55,217 nt of DNA from SIBU01 sp964430335. GTDB lineage: Bacteria; Patescibacteriota; Minisyncoccia; Phycocordibacterales; SIBU01. Under the pieces are notes generated by a model. That model saw nothing but the letters and a program-made list of their open reading frames with translations, had not been told where the DNA came from and searched no databases. Positions 42,329 through 49,714 of the stretch are shown here, one piece after another. Both the position numbers and the translations under genes were made by a program. The stretch covers positions 1-55,217 of the forward strand of contig CAYSEN010000006.1 of assembly GCA_964430335.1 (NCBI GenBank), read 5' to 3'. Within the stretch, counting starts at the first letter, position 1, and each line of letters starts with the position of its first letter.

Positions 42329-42357
42329 ATACTACTTCTCTATGGCAGAAAAGTCAA
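42329..42357 (-). promoter_or_regulatory. promoter of secE-nusG-rplK
   Basis: Minus-strand TTGACT (42357-42352), 17-nt spacer, TAGTAT (42334-42329). Confidence 0.65.
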
Positions 42358-42363
42358 CTAAAC

Positions 42364-42400
42364 AAAAAGCCGCGCGGGCTTTTGGCCCGCGCGGCTTTTT
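42364..42400. terminator. terminator of the SIMPL-domain gene
   Basis: Perfect GC-rich stem GCCGCGCGGGC and complement, short T loop, T-tracts on both sides. Confidence 0.9.
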
Positions 42401-42410
42401 TCCTTAGAAA

Positions 42411-43214
42411 CTACCTGATTTCGTAGGTAATTGTTACGTTAGATGTGATCTTATTCATTCCTGTAGGAAGTTCAGGGGTGAATCTGTCAGCACCAGCAAC
42501 CGAAACCTCTGCTTTTGAATATAGCATTGGCACTGGGTAGCCTCCTCCATTTTCAGAGAAACCTACAATTCTGACAAGAGAAACACCTAGATCCTTTGCC
42601 AACTGCTTGGCGCTAGCCTCAGCGTCGTTTATAGCTTTAACTCTAGCTTCTTTCAAAACCACGTCTTCTTTATCAACACTGAAGGTTAGACCACTGATAT
42701 TGTCGACTCCGTATTCGCCCATACTTCCAATTATCTTTCCTGCGTCAGCTGTCTTTCTTACTTTAACCTCAACAGATTCTGTTACCACATAGGCGGCCAA
42801 AATCTGCTTTCCGCTATTGTATGCAGTAGCTCCACGGTATTCGTAGCGAGGATAAATGTTGTATCCGGAAACCTTAATATCCGCCTTATCAACCCCTGCC
42901 TTTTCCAGGAAAGATAGAACTTCGTTTTCACTTTTTGCAACCTTGTCCTGAGCGTTTCCAACTACCAAATCTTCTTCAGTGATACTGAAAGAAAAAGTGG
43001 CAATGTCTGGCTTAACAACCACCTCCCCTTTTCCTGAAACAGAAATGGTGGTCTGTGGAGGCATATCCTTGCCGATTAATGACCAACCTTTCATTTCAGT
43101 AACAGTTTTTGTTAACAAAAACACAAACAGGATTGCCATAACACCTGCGCCAATTTTGTACAACCTACTGTCCATTCTAGGTGAGCAATCACAAACATTT
43201 TTTTCTTGATCCAT
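42411..43214 (-). CDS. SIMPL-domain (DUF541) membrane protein
   Basis: The 267-residue protein has a short Cys-containing cytosolic N-terminus, one transmembrane segment (about 20-40) and a SIMPL domain: TTISVSGKGEVVVKPDIATF, then NAQDKVAKSENEVLSFLEKA, IYPRYEY and the closing ITSNVTITYEIR. The domain occurs in secreted proteins of unknown molecular role (first noted in a host signalling protein, named for the kinase it binds). It stands alone before folD, ended by a strong GC-rich terminator. Confidence 0.8.
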   Translation of the reverse strand: MDQEKNVCDCSPRMDSRLYKIGAGVMAILFVFLLTKTVTEMKGWSLIGKDMPPQTTISVSGKGEVVVKPDIATFSFSITEEDLVVGNAQDKVAKSENEVLSFLEKAGVDKADIKVSGYNIYPRYEYRGATAYNSGKQILAAYVVTESVEVKVRKTADAGKIIGSMGEYGVDNISGLTFSVDKEDVVLKEARVKAINDAEASAKQLAKDLGVSLVRIVGFSENGGGYPVPMLYSKAEVSVAGADRFTPELPTGMNKITSNVTITYEIR

Positions 43215-43279
43215 ATAAATAAAATTACGCTAATAAACTTAGCCAACTTAAGATAACCTTTTTTAAGCTTTTAATCAAT

Positions 43280-44155
43280 TTAAGAAGACGCTTCTAAAAG
43301 ATTCTCAAACAACGAAAGTACCGTCATAGGTCCGACTCCGCCAGGAACTGGGGAAATGGCTTCGACAATATTTTTCACAGCCTCGAAATCAACATCGCCC
43401 ACCAACTGTCTTTTCGGGATTTCATATTCAAGTTTCTCAACAGATTTAGAAACGGAATTGCGTGGAACAGAATTAATACCGACATCAACCACAACCTGTC
43501 CCTCTCGCACATAGTCCTTGGTAACCAAGTGAGGACTGCCGGCAGCTACTATCAAAATATCCGCGTCTCGACTTTTTTCTGAAATATTTTCTGTTTTACG
43601 ATGACAAACCGTCACACTTGCTCCCTCCCGTTCCAGAAGTTTAGCTATCGGCGCCCCTACTAATGCCGAACGGCCTATCACTGTTGCCTTTTTACCCCGC
43701 ACCTCGATGTTGTAACCTCGCAACAAAGACAGCACCCCCCTAGCCGTCGCTGGAACCACCGCCTTAGGAACCCCCTCTTCAAACCTCTTTTTATTTTCTG
43801 TAGTTAGTCCGTCCGTATCTTTGCTAGGCAAAATCGTATCGATAATTTCTTGCTTATATAAATTTTGTGGAATTGGAAGTTGCACGATCACACCATGAAT
43901 ATTTTTATCCTGATTTAATTTATGGATTTCCTCTATTAATTCATGGCCAGCGATGTTATTTGGAAATTTTTTATGCACAAACCCGGCTCCGATTTTCTCG
44001 GCAAATTTTCTCTTCTGTTCAATATAAGCATTCGATTCGGCTAAATCTCCAACTTGAACAACGGCAAGAGTTGGTTTCTGCCCGCTCTTTTCAATCACGT
44101 TTTTCAAACGCTCAATCCCCTTATCCCTTAGAGTTTTACCGTCTAAAATCATCAT
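43280..44155 (-). CDS. folD: methylenetetrahydrofolate dehydrogenase/cyclohydrolase
   Basis: The 291-residue bifunctional enzyme has VGDLAESNAYIEQKRKFAEK with the catalytic Lys, VQLPIPQN, and the Rossmann segment KKATVIGRSALVGAPIAKLL, with the ending SPVPGGVGPMTVLSLFENLL. It interconverts methylene-THF, methenyl-THF and formyl-THF, linking to glyA, thyA and folA in this window. An extended -10 (TGCTATACT) lies 6 nt before the ATG at 44155. Confidence 0.97.
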   Translation of the reverse strand: MMILDGKTLRDKGIERLKNVIEKSGQKPTLAVVQVGDLAESNAYIEQKRKFAEKIGAGFVHKKFPNNIAGHELIEEIHKLNQDKNIHGVIVQLPIPQNLYKQEIIDTILPSKDTDGLTTENKKRFEEGVPKAVVPATARGVLSLLRGYNIEVRGKKATVIGRSALVGAPIAKLLEREGASVTVCHRKTENISEKSRDADILIVAAGSPHLVTKDYVREGQVVVDVGINSVPRNSVSKSVEKLEYEIPKRQLVGDVDFEAVKNIVEAISPVPGGVGPMTVLSLFENLLEASS

Positions 44156-44161
44156 CAGCCG

Positions 44162-44170
44162 AGTATAGCA
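44162..44170 (-). promoter_or_regulatory. leaderless extended -10 promoter of folD
   Basis: Minus-strand TGCTATACT (hexamer 44167-44162), 6 nt before ATG 44155. Confidence 0.6.
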
Positions 44171-44209
44171 CGAAGCTAATTTTATTTAAAAATAGAAAAT
44201 TATGCAGTT

Positions 44210-45511
44210 CTAAACAATCTTACTAATTTCCTCCACTGTAGTCATACCCTTCAGTACTTTTTCGAGAGCGTCAGAACGCAAGGTTCTAATACCTACGTTA
44301 TTCATGTAATTCTCCAGATCGCTCATCGGAGCTTTGGAAACGATAAGAGATCTGAATTCGCTATTAAATTCGAGCACCTCAAATATTCCTACTCTGCCCG
44401 TGTAGCCCGTCCCCCTACATGCCTCGCAACCCTTGCCTTTGTAAAATTTCTGAGCCGGTGAACTTAGGCCAAAATAGGCTAATCTTTTTTGGTCCGGAAC
44501 GTATTCCATTCTGCATGAAGGGCAAACCTTTCTGACAAGTCTTCTTGAAATCACTCCGTTAATCGCATAAGCGATCATGCTTCGATCAATATTCATATCA
44601 ATCAATCTGGCAATCGTACCTATTGTGCTATTTGAGTGAACAGTTGCTCCGACAATTCTTCCGATCAAAGATACACTTATAGCGTGCTCCGCCGTTTCTT
44701 TATCTCGAATTTCTCCAATCATAATAACGTCTGGGTCCTGACGAAGAATGGATCTCATAGCTCTCTCGAAAGTAAACCCTCTGTCTGGCTTTAGTTCAGT
44801 TTGTCTTAACCAATCGAGATGAAACTCCACAGGATCCTCGATTGTCATAATATTTTTCTCTTTGCTTTTTAGTTCCTGCAAAATCGAATACAGGGTTGTT
44901 GTCTTTCCTGAACCAGCCGGGCCTGTAATTAAAATCATTCCAGAATCTCTACCGATAATATTGTGGATTGATTCCAGTGTGTCAGGCTCCATACCGTGAT
45001 CGGCCAAAGAAATCAAAGCGTCTGGCCTATTTAAGATTCTGGCCACAATTACCTCTCCGTTGACACTTGGGTAAACTGAAATTCTGACATCTAAAACTCT
45101 TTGTGAACTTTTAGCTGAAGCTTTTGGTGAATCCGAAGAGTTGTCTCCAGAAATTCCTGAATTTGCCTTAGAAAGTATTCCCTTAAATTTTTCTCCGATA
45201 TTCGCCAGAGGTCCACTTTCCTTTTTATTATCATCGGAATTTACAAATTGATACAATTCAAAATGCCCGTCCTGAGGTGAGTCGTGGTTGGTAATATCAA
45301 GATCAGCTACGACTTTTATACTGTTAATTACAGATTCTGTTTGTGTTGAGGGTAAATTAAATTTATCTTCGAGCACTCCATCAATTCGAAAGCGCACCCT
45401 AAGAGAGTCAGTAAGAGTTTCAAAGTGAACATCAGAGGCGCGTTCACTTATAGCCTGTTCAAAAATAGAAGCTACTAAATCCTCAACACCTTCATTTTTC
45501 TGTGAACTCAT
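44210..45511 (-). CDS. pilB: type IV pilus/type II secretion ATPase (PilB/GspE family)
   Basis: The 433-residue ATPase has the N2 domain (AISERASDVHFETLTDSLRV), Walker A GPAGSGKT (residues 197-204), Asp box MTIEDPVEFH, Walker B MIGEIRDKETAEHA with its His box, and the C4 zinc motif CPSC...CEAC near the C-terminus. It lacks the N-terminal MshEN domain of full PilB. A Ser/Lys/Asp-rich insert (about residues 89-138) separates QDGHFELY from LDVRISVY, longer than usual. It would power pilus extension or pseudopilus assembly; no other pilus genes are nearby. A TATAAT box lies 7 nt before the ATG. Confidence 0.88.
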   Translation of the reverse strand: MSSQKNEGVEDLVASIFEQAISERASDVHFETLTDSLRVRFRIDGVLEDKFNLPSTQTESVINSIKVVADLDITNHDSPQDGHFELYQFVNSDDNKKESGPLANIGEKFKGILSKANSGISGDNSSDSPKASAKSSQRVLDVRISVYPSVNGEVIVARILNRPDALISLADHGMEPDTLESIHNIIGRDSGMILITGPAGSGKTTTLYSILQELKSKEKNIMTIEDPVEFHLDWLRQTELKPDRGFTFERAMRSILRQDPDVIMIGEIRDKETAEHAISVSLIGRIVGATVHSNSTIGTIARLIDMNIDRSMIAYAINGVISRRLVRKVCPSCRMEYVPDQKRLAYFGLSSPAQKFYKGKGCEACRGTGYTGRVGIFEVLEFNSEFRSLIVSKAPMSDLENYMNNVGIRTLRSDALEKVLKGMTTVEEISKIV

Positions 45512-45518
45512 GCACTAA

Positions 45519-45524
45519 ATTATA
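45519..45524 (-). promoter_or_regulatory. leaderless -10 box of pilB
   Basis: Minus-strand TATAAT, 7 nt before ATG 45511, with a weak TTTTGT at 17 nt upstream. Confidence 0.55.
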
Positions 45525-45557
45525 CTGGCACTGAGTCAGAAACAAAAGTAACAACTT

Positions 45558-46433
45558 CTATAATAAAGTTTTTAAGTACTCTCTTAGCTTAGGACCGATC
45601 TCTTTATGCTTTAGTCCAAAATGAATGTTAGCTTTCATGAAATTAAATTTGTCTCCAGTATCAAGCCATTCTCCTTCTAACAATTTCCCGTAAATTTTTT
45701 CTCCACGTTTGAGCATGGTGTCAAAAGCGTTCGCCAAACGTAGCTCACCTTCTAGATCCGCTTGATTTAGCTCCTCCAAAACCTTAAAGACTTCTGAAGT
45801 GACGATGTATTTCCCTGGGGCTACAATATTTGACGGAGCTTTTTCTACAGAAGGTTTCTCTACAAAAGATTCTATTTCCCAAATATTTTTTTCTATTTCT
45901 TTTCCAGAGATAACTCCAAATTTTGTGACTTCAGATTTCTCAACCTCGGTTAATCCGATAATAGGAGTGTTAAATTTTTCATAAGCATCGAGAAGTTGCT
46001 TGCAGGTCGGAATATCGCTGTCATATAGGCAGTCACCAAAAACAACCAACACGGCCTCATCTTTACCAATCAGTTTTTTAGCCTGCAAAAGAGCGTCACC
46101 ATCCCCTCTAGCCACCTTTTGTCTAACATATGAAAAATGAGCTAGATCAGAAATATTTTTAATCAATTTCGAAAGTTCCGGTTTACCTTTTTCTTCTAGA
46201 GTTTTTTCAAGTCCAGGCGCCATATCAAAGTGATCTTCGATAGCTCTTTTCTCTCTACCAGTCACGAAGATAATCTCCTTTATTCCGGAAGCCACAACCT
46301 CCTCAACCAAATACTGAATCACTGGTTTGTCTACAACAGGAAGCATTTCTTTTGGCTGGACTTTGGTTGCAGGCAAAAAACGGGTTCCTAGGCCCGCAAC
46401 TGGCAATATGGCTTTTGTGATTCTCTGTGTCAT
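45558..46433 (-). CDS. galU: UTP-glucose-1-phosphate uridylyltransferase
   Basis: The 291-residue nucleotidyltransferase has AILPVAGLGTRFLPATKVQP, PVVDKPVIQYLVEE and ERKAIEDHF-like (EKRAIEDHF), and the family ending. It makes UDP-glucose for surface polysaccharide and glycan. An extended -10 (TGATATACT) ends 7 nt before the ATG. It is followed on the same strand by pilB after about 45 nt, and each has its own start signal. Confidence 0.95.
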   Translation of the reverse strand: MTQRITKAILPVAGLGTRFLPATKVQPKEMLPVVDKPVIQYLVEEVVASGIKEIIFVTGREKRAIEDHFDMAPGLEKTLEEKGKPELSKLIKNISDLAHFSYVRQKVARGDGDALLQAKKLIGKDEAVLVVFGDCLYDSDIPTCKQLLDAYEKFNTPIIGLTEVEKSEVTKFGVISGKEIEKNIWEIESFVEKPSVEKAPSNIVAPGKYIVTSEVFKVLEELNQADLEGELRLANAFDTMLKRGEKIYGKLLEGEWLDTGDKFNFMKANIHFGLKHKEIGPKLREYLKTLL

Positions 46434-46440
46434 TTTGGAG

Positions 46441-46449
46441 AGTATATCA
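46441..46449 (-). promoter_or_regulatory. leaderless extended -10 promoter of galU
   Basis: Minus-strand TGATATACT (hexamer 46446-46441), 7 nt before ATG 46433. Confidence 0.6.
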
Positions 46450-46495
46450 AAACTCTCAATAATTAAAACTCCTTTATTAGACCAAAAATTACAGA

Positions 46496-46903
46496 TTAAA
46501 TTAGATTATTATCCAAAACTTCTTTAACGTACTTATCTAGATCTGGCAACGACTTCATCTCATCCATACTTAGCCACTTAAAATCAACGTTTTCCGAGGT
46601 GTCTAGAACAGGTTCACCTTTAGTCTCGGCGACATATGAAAGTCGCACGATATGTTTTTCCTCGTTTGGAATAATATCCTGAGCGGCCAAAAGTTTTGGT
46701 TCAGAAATGATTTCGAGTCCTGTCTCCTCTTTCACTTCCCTTCTTAAATTCTCAATCAAGGTTGTACCTGGTTCAATTCGTCCTCCGACAATATCCCAAA
46801 CACCAGAAACATTTTTATATTTTTCTGTGTTTCTTTTAACAAGCAAAAATTTCCCTTCAGGGTTTTTAAGAAAAACTTTTACGCCAACTTGAAGAGTGAT
46901 CAT
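46496..46903 (-). CDS. Nudix hydrolase
   Basis: The 135-residue protein carries a Nudix box GGRIEPGTTLIENLRREVKE-ETG (residues about 40-62) that matches REVxEExG but has Thr in place of the first conserved Glu, so the metal site may be changed. Nudix enzymes cleave nucleoside diphosphates linked to another group; the substrate here is unknown. It follows the DedA-like gene by 3 nt and probably shares its transcript. Confidence 0.85.
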   Translation of the reverse strand: MITLQVGVKVFLKNPEGKFLLVKRNTEKYKNVSGVWDIVGGRIEPGTTLIENLRREVKEETGLEIISEPKLLAAQDIIPNEEKHIVRLSYVAETKGEPVLDTSENVDFKWLSMDEMKSLPDLDKYVKEVLDNNLI

Positions 46904-46906
46904 AAT

Positions 46907-47455
46907 TTAGAAAAATTTAATAATGGTTGCTAACGCGGTTATCCCGATAAAATTAAAAACAAATGAGAGTGGTATCAAAACAGCAACGTGAGTTTTAGAA
47001 AGTCCCATAAGAGTAAGACCGAGCTCATCTGGAAGAGGCGAAGCAATAATCAGGCCACCTAAAAATGGTGTAAACCATTTAAGAAACCCGAGATGAAATG
47101 ACGGAAAAACATGATTTTTCCAAAATTTCTTCAAAAATTTCATAAGATCATCAGCAAAAACATCTCTTATGAAAAAGAACAAAATTAAATCCCCGAATAC
47201 GGCGCCAAGTGCTCCCCAGAAAGCGACAAGAAAAAGAGGACCTGTGGAAGCCAGTCCTCCTAGAGCCACCGAAGCAGGAGCGATCGTAAAGGCAGAAGTG
47301 AAAAAAATTCCTGAGATAAAACTTCCCAAAATTTTGTACTCTTGAGTAAGAGTTAAAAAATTACTCACCGCCCCTATTCTCACCAAAGCCCAAGCCAAAA
47401 GAGCGCTTAGCAAAATAACGTACAAATCTTTTCTCAATCGAGAATTTCTTTTCAT
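46907..47455 (-). CDS. small DedA/VTT-like membrane protein
   Basis: The 182-residue protein has about five hydrophobic segments (about 14-32, 45-68, 72-98, 130-142, 155-180). The motif ALGAVFGDLILFFFIRDVFA and the later PLPDELGLTLMGLSK resemble the core of DedA/VTT-family transporters or flippases, but the protein is smaller than E. coli DedA proteins. The role is uncertain. A TATACT box ends 7 nt before the ATG. The Nudix gene follows after 3 nt. Confidence 0.6.
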   Translation of the reverse strand: MKRNSRLRKDLYVILLSALLAWALVRIGAVSNFLTLTQEYKILGSFISGIFFTSAFTIAPASVALGGLASTGPLFLVAFWGALGAVFGDLILFFFIRDVFADDLMKFLKKFWKNHVFPSFHLGFLKWFTPFLGGLIIASPLPDELGLTLMGLSKTHVAVLIPLSFVFNFIGITALATIIKFF

Positions 47456-47459
47456 AGCC

Positions 47460-49139
47460 TTAAGTATACAACAATCTAATCAGCCTCAAATCATCATAAG
47501 AATACTGTTCATCGAGAGCTTCAAAAACTGGCGCTAATTTTTCAAGTCCTAGCTCCTTAAACTTTTTCAAAATTAAATCCACGTCCTTATGTGCTTTTTT
47601 TGAAATCAGTTTGGCCAAATCATCCTTACCAATCTCTTTTCTCATGTAAAGTTCTTCCAAATGTCTCGCAACCGTCTCCTTTGTTATCTCGCGAATTTTG
47701 GCAATTTCCTCGGCATCCTTCCCTTCTTTCCAATATGAAAGAGTAACATCATAAGTCGACTGCCCTCTTCCAGGTTTCGATTTTGAAAGGCCTTTTACTT
47801 TTTTGATTTTAACTTTTTCAATTTTTCCGCCGCAGGATTTAATAAAATTGTTCCACATCTTAAGTAGTTCTGCTGAAGATAATTTTCCGAACACCTCCTC
47901 TACTCCGCTCGACGATTCTCGAAGATTTGTATCTAGTGACAAAATTTCTGGATGAACTTGAAGTGAACGGTCGTTATAGCCCAAGAGAAACAATCCGGAA
48001 AATGACCTAACGCGAGAAAGTGCAACATAACCCTGTCCGTATTCAAAAGCGTTCGACAAATCTATGACCGCGCTGTCTAAGGTCATTCCCTGACTTTTAT
48101 GGACCGTGATCGCCCATGCCAACCTTAGAGGGACCTGAATAATTTTGGCTAGGGTTCTTGAACCATCGGTGATGGTCCACTCAAGGGGTTCGACAAAAAT
48201 CTTTTTTCCAAAATTTGTTTGAACAATTGGGAAACCAGTCTCGCTGAAATTTACCACCTCTCCCAGAGTTCCATTTACATAACCTAAATCAAAATTATTT
48301 TTGGTGAACATTACTCTGGCACCAACCTTTAATTCCAGCACTTCGGGCGACAGACAACCTTTTTTCAAAGCCACAACCAAAGGTTCTGGACCAACAGATT
48401 CCATGTTGAAAGTTCTACCTTCCCCTTTTAACACGTTGAGCCTCTGACTATTTACTTTGTCGACATCGATATTATGAGAATACAGTCTTGTGTGAGCTAA
48501 AGATTTTTCAGGAGAAATTTTTCTAGATGATAGAGCTAAATGTAAACCTTCGTCAATGTCTCCTTTTCTAATCGAGGCCAAAAAACTAATAAACTCTTCA
48601 TCTTCTTGCCTGTGTTGTTCAGTAATATAACAAACGAGAGTTTTTGCCTCCGACCAAGACGGCGACATGAAAGCAAATTGTGCCTGTGGTTCGTCCGATC
48701 TAGACACAGGAGGTAGTTGAAAAAAATCCCCGACAAACACAACCTGCAGTCCGCCAAAAGGCTCGGAATTTCTCCTAAGAGTTCGGCAGGAAGCGTCCAC
48801 TGCAGAGAGTGTGGTGGCATCTAGCATAGAAATTTCATCAATAATGAGAACCTTGGCTCGAAGCAACCTCTTTGAAAGTCTTTCATTGGTGCTTAGCTTA
48901 TCCAAATCTTCTTCGGTCAAAAATTTTTTAATCCCGATGCCTGACCAAGAGTGAATTGTCATTCCGCCAATGTGCGTGGCGGCAATTCCTGTAGAAGCTG
49001 TGATTGAGGGTTCGATATCATGTTCACGCAAATATTCCACATACTTGTTTACAGTATGAGTTTTACCGCTACCAGGTTCACCAGTTAAGAAGACGTTGGC
49101 CCCGGTCTTTAAGACAGAGAGCGCTTGTTCTTGAGTCAT
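47460..49139 (-). CDS. PIF1/RecD-like helicase with C-terminal HTH
   Basis: The 559-residue SF1B helicase has Walker A GEPGSGKT (residues 20-27), VLIIDEISMLDA (Walker B), VVFVGDFFQLPPV, and the later SF1 motifs WAITVHKSQGMTLD and GYVALSRVRS. It belongs to the PIF1-like group. The C-terminal region (about 460-525: TYDVTLSYWKEGKDAEEIAK, then ITKETVARHLEELYMRKEIG) is a helix-turn-helix of the type also attached to RecQ helicases. It would act 5'-3' in repair or replication restart. An extended -10 (TGATACAAT) ends 6 nt before the ATG. Confidence 0.88.
   Translation of the reverse strand: MTQEQALSVLKTGANVFLTGEPGSGKTHTVNKYVEYLREHDIEPSITASTGIAATHIGGMTIHSWSGIGIKKFLTEEDLDKLSTNERLSKRLLRAKVLIIDEISMLDATTLSAVDASCRTLRRNSEPFGGLQVVFVGDFFQLPPVSRSDEPQAQFAFMSPSWSEAKTLVCYITEQHRQEDEEFISFLASIRKGDIDEGLHLALSSRKISPEKSLAHTRLYSHNIDVDKVNSQRLNVLKGEGRTFNMESVGPEPLVVALKKGCLSPEVLELKVGARVMFTKNNFDLGYVNGTLGEVVNFSETGFPIVQTNFGKKIFVEPLEWTITDGSRTLAKIIQVPLRLAWAITVHKSQGMTLDSAVIDLSNAFEYGQGYVALSRVRSFSGLFLLGYNDRSLQVHPEILSLDTNLRESSSGVEEVFGKLSSAELLKMWNNFIKSCGGKIEKVKIKKVKGLSKSKPGRGQSTYDVTLSYWKEGKDAEEIAKIREITKETVARHLEELYMRKEIGKDDLAKLISKKAHKDVDLILKKFKELGLEKLAPVFEALDEQYSYDDLRLIRLLYT
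47463..47468 (-). promoter_or_regulatory. leaderless -10 box of the DedA-like gene
   Basis: Minus-strand TATACT inside the 3' end of the helicase gene, 7 nt before ATG 47455. Confidence 0.5.
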
Positions 49140-49145
49140 AACCGC

Positions 49146-49154
49146 ATTGTATCA
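49146..49154 (-). promoter_or_regulatory. leaderless extended -10 promoter of the PIF1-like gene
   Basis: Minus-strand TGATACAAT (hexamer 49151-49146), 6 nt before ATG 49139. Confidence 0.6.
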
Positions 49155-49181
49155 AATTATCTGACTAGACTTTACGAAAGA

Positions 49182-49631
49182 TTACTTGTTTGTAACGAAG
49201 GTTAGTACGTAATCACTTTGATTTAGTTTTTGACCGGACTTGCCAAGGGGAGAAGCGTTTATCAATTTTATTATCCCAAATTTTTTATCCACCCCAAAAA
49301 GCTCTATGGTATCCTCCCCCTTATAGTAATCACCGTCCAAATAAATACGAGCTTCTAGTCTGCCCGCCCAAACACATAGAGACTCCGCAGGACAACGACT
49401 GTCTTCGGTCACAGCGATCAGTTTAATATTGTAATTTCCCAATTTAGCTTTTTCCCCTACCTTGATCCGCACTTCGCCCTTAGATAAATGGGTCTTCTGA
49501 CCAAAATTTATTATGCCGGTGTTGGAATTATTCTCCAGACTAATGAAGTAAATACCCTTTATCGAAAAAATTATTAAATACAAAAAGAAAATCGACAAAG
49601 CCATATAGAATCCGATTGTTTGATTTTTCAT
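49182..49631 (-). CDS. membrane-anchored small secreted protein with CP...CxWAG motif
   Basis: The protein from ATG 49631 has 149 residues: a transmembrane anchor (about residues 7-30) and an extracellular beta domain containing EDSRCPAESLCVWAGRLEAR, a Cys-pair motif seen in many small bacterial secreted proteins of unknown role, with a possible disulfide. The longer frame to 49766 overlaps the divergent gene and its promoter. The start at 49631 is favoured because an extended -10 (TGTTATTAT) lies 7 nt before it. Confidence 0.65.
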   Translation of the reverse strand: MKNQTIGFYMALSIFFLYLIIFSIKGIYFISLENNSNTGIINFGQKTHLSKGEVRIKVGEKAKLGNYNIKLIAVTEDSRCPAESLCVWAGRLEARIYLDGDYYKGEDTIELFGVDKKFGIIKLINASPLGKSGQKLNQSDYVLTFVTNK

Positions 49632-49638
49632 AAAAATG

Positions 49639-49647
49639 ATAATAACA
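49639..49647 (-). promoter_or_regulatory. leaderless extended -10 promoter
   Basis: Minus-strand TGTTATTAT (hexamer 49644-49639), 7 nt before ATG 49631. It decides the start of the small secreted protein. Confidence 0.6.
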
Positions 49648-49661
49648 CATTTTCTAAAAAT

Positions 49662-49689
49662 TTGACTTACCTCGTATTCAAGGTATCTT
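49662..49689 (+). promoter_or_regulatory. promoter of the sugar epimerase gene
   Basis: TTGACT (49662-49667), 16-nt spacer, TATCTT (49684-49689), divergent from the previous promoter. Confidence 0.55.
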
Positions 49690-49714
49690 AAGTCCGGACA
49701 TAGGACACTACAAC

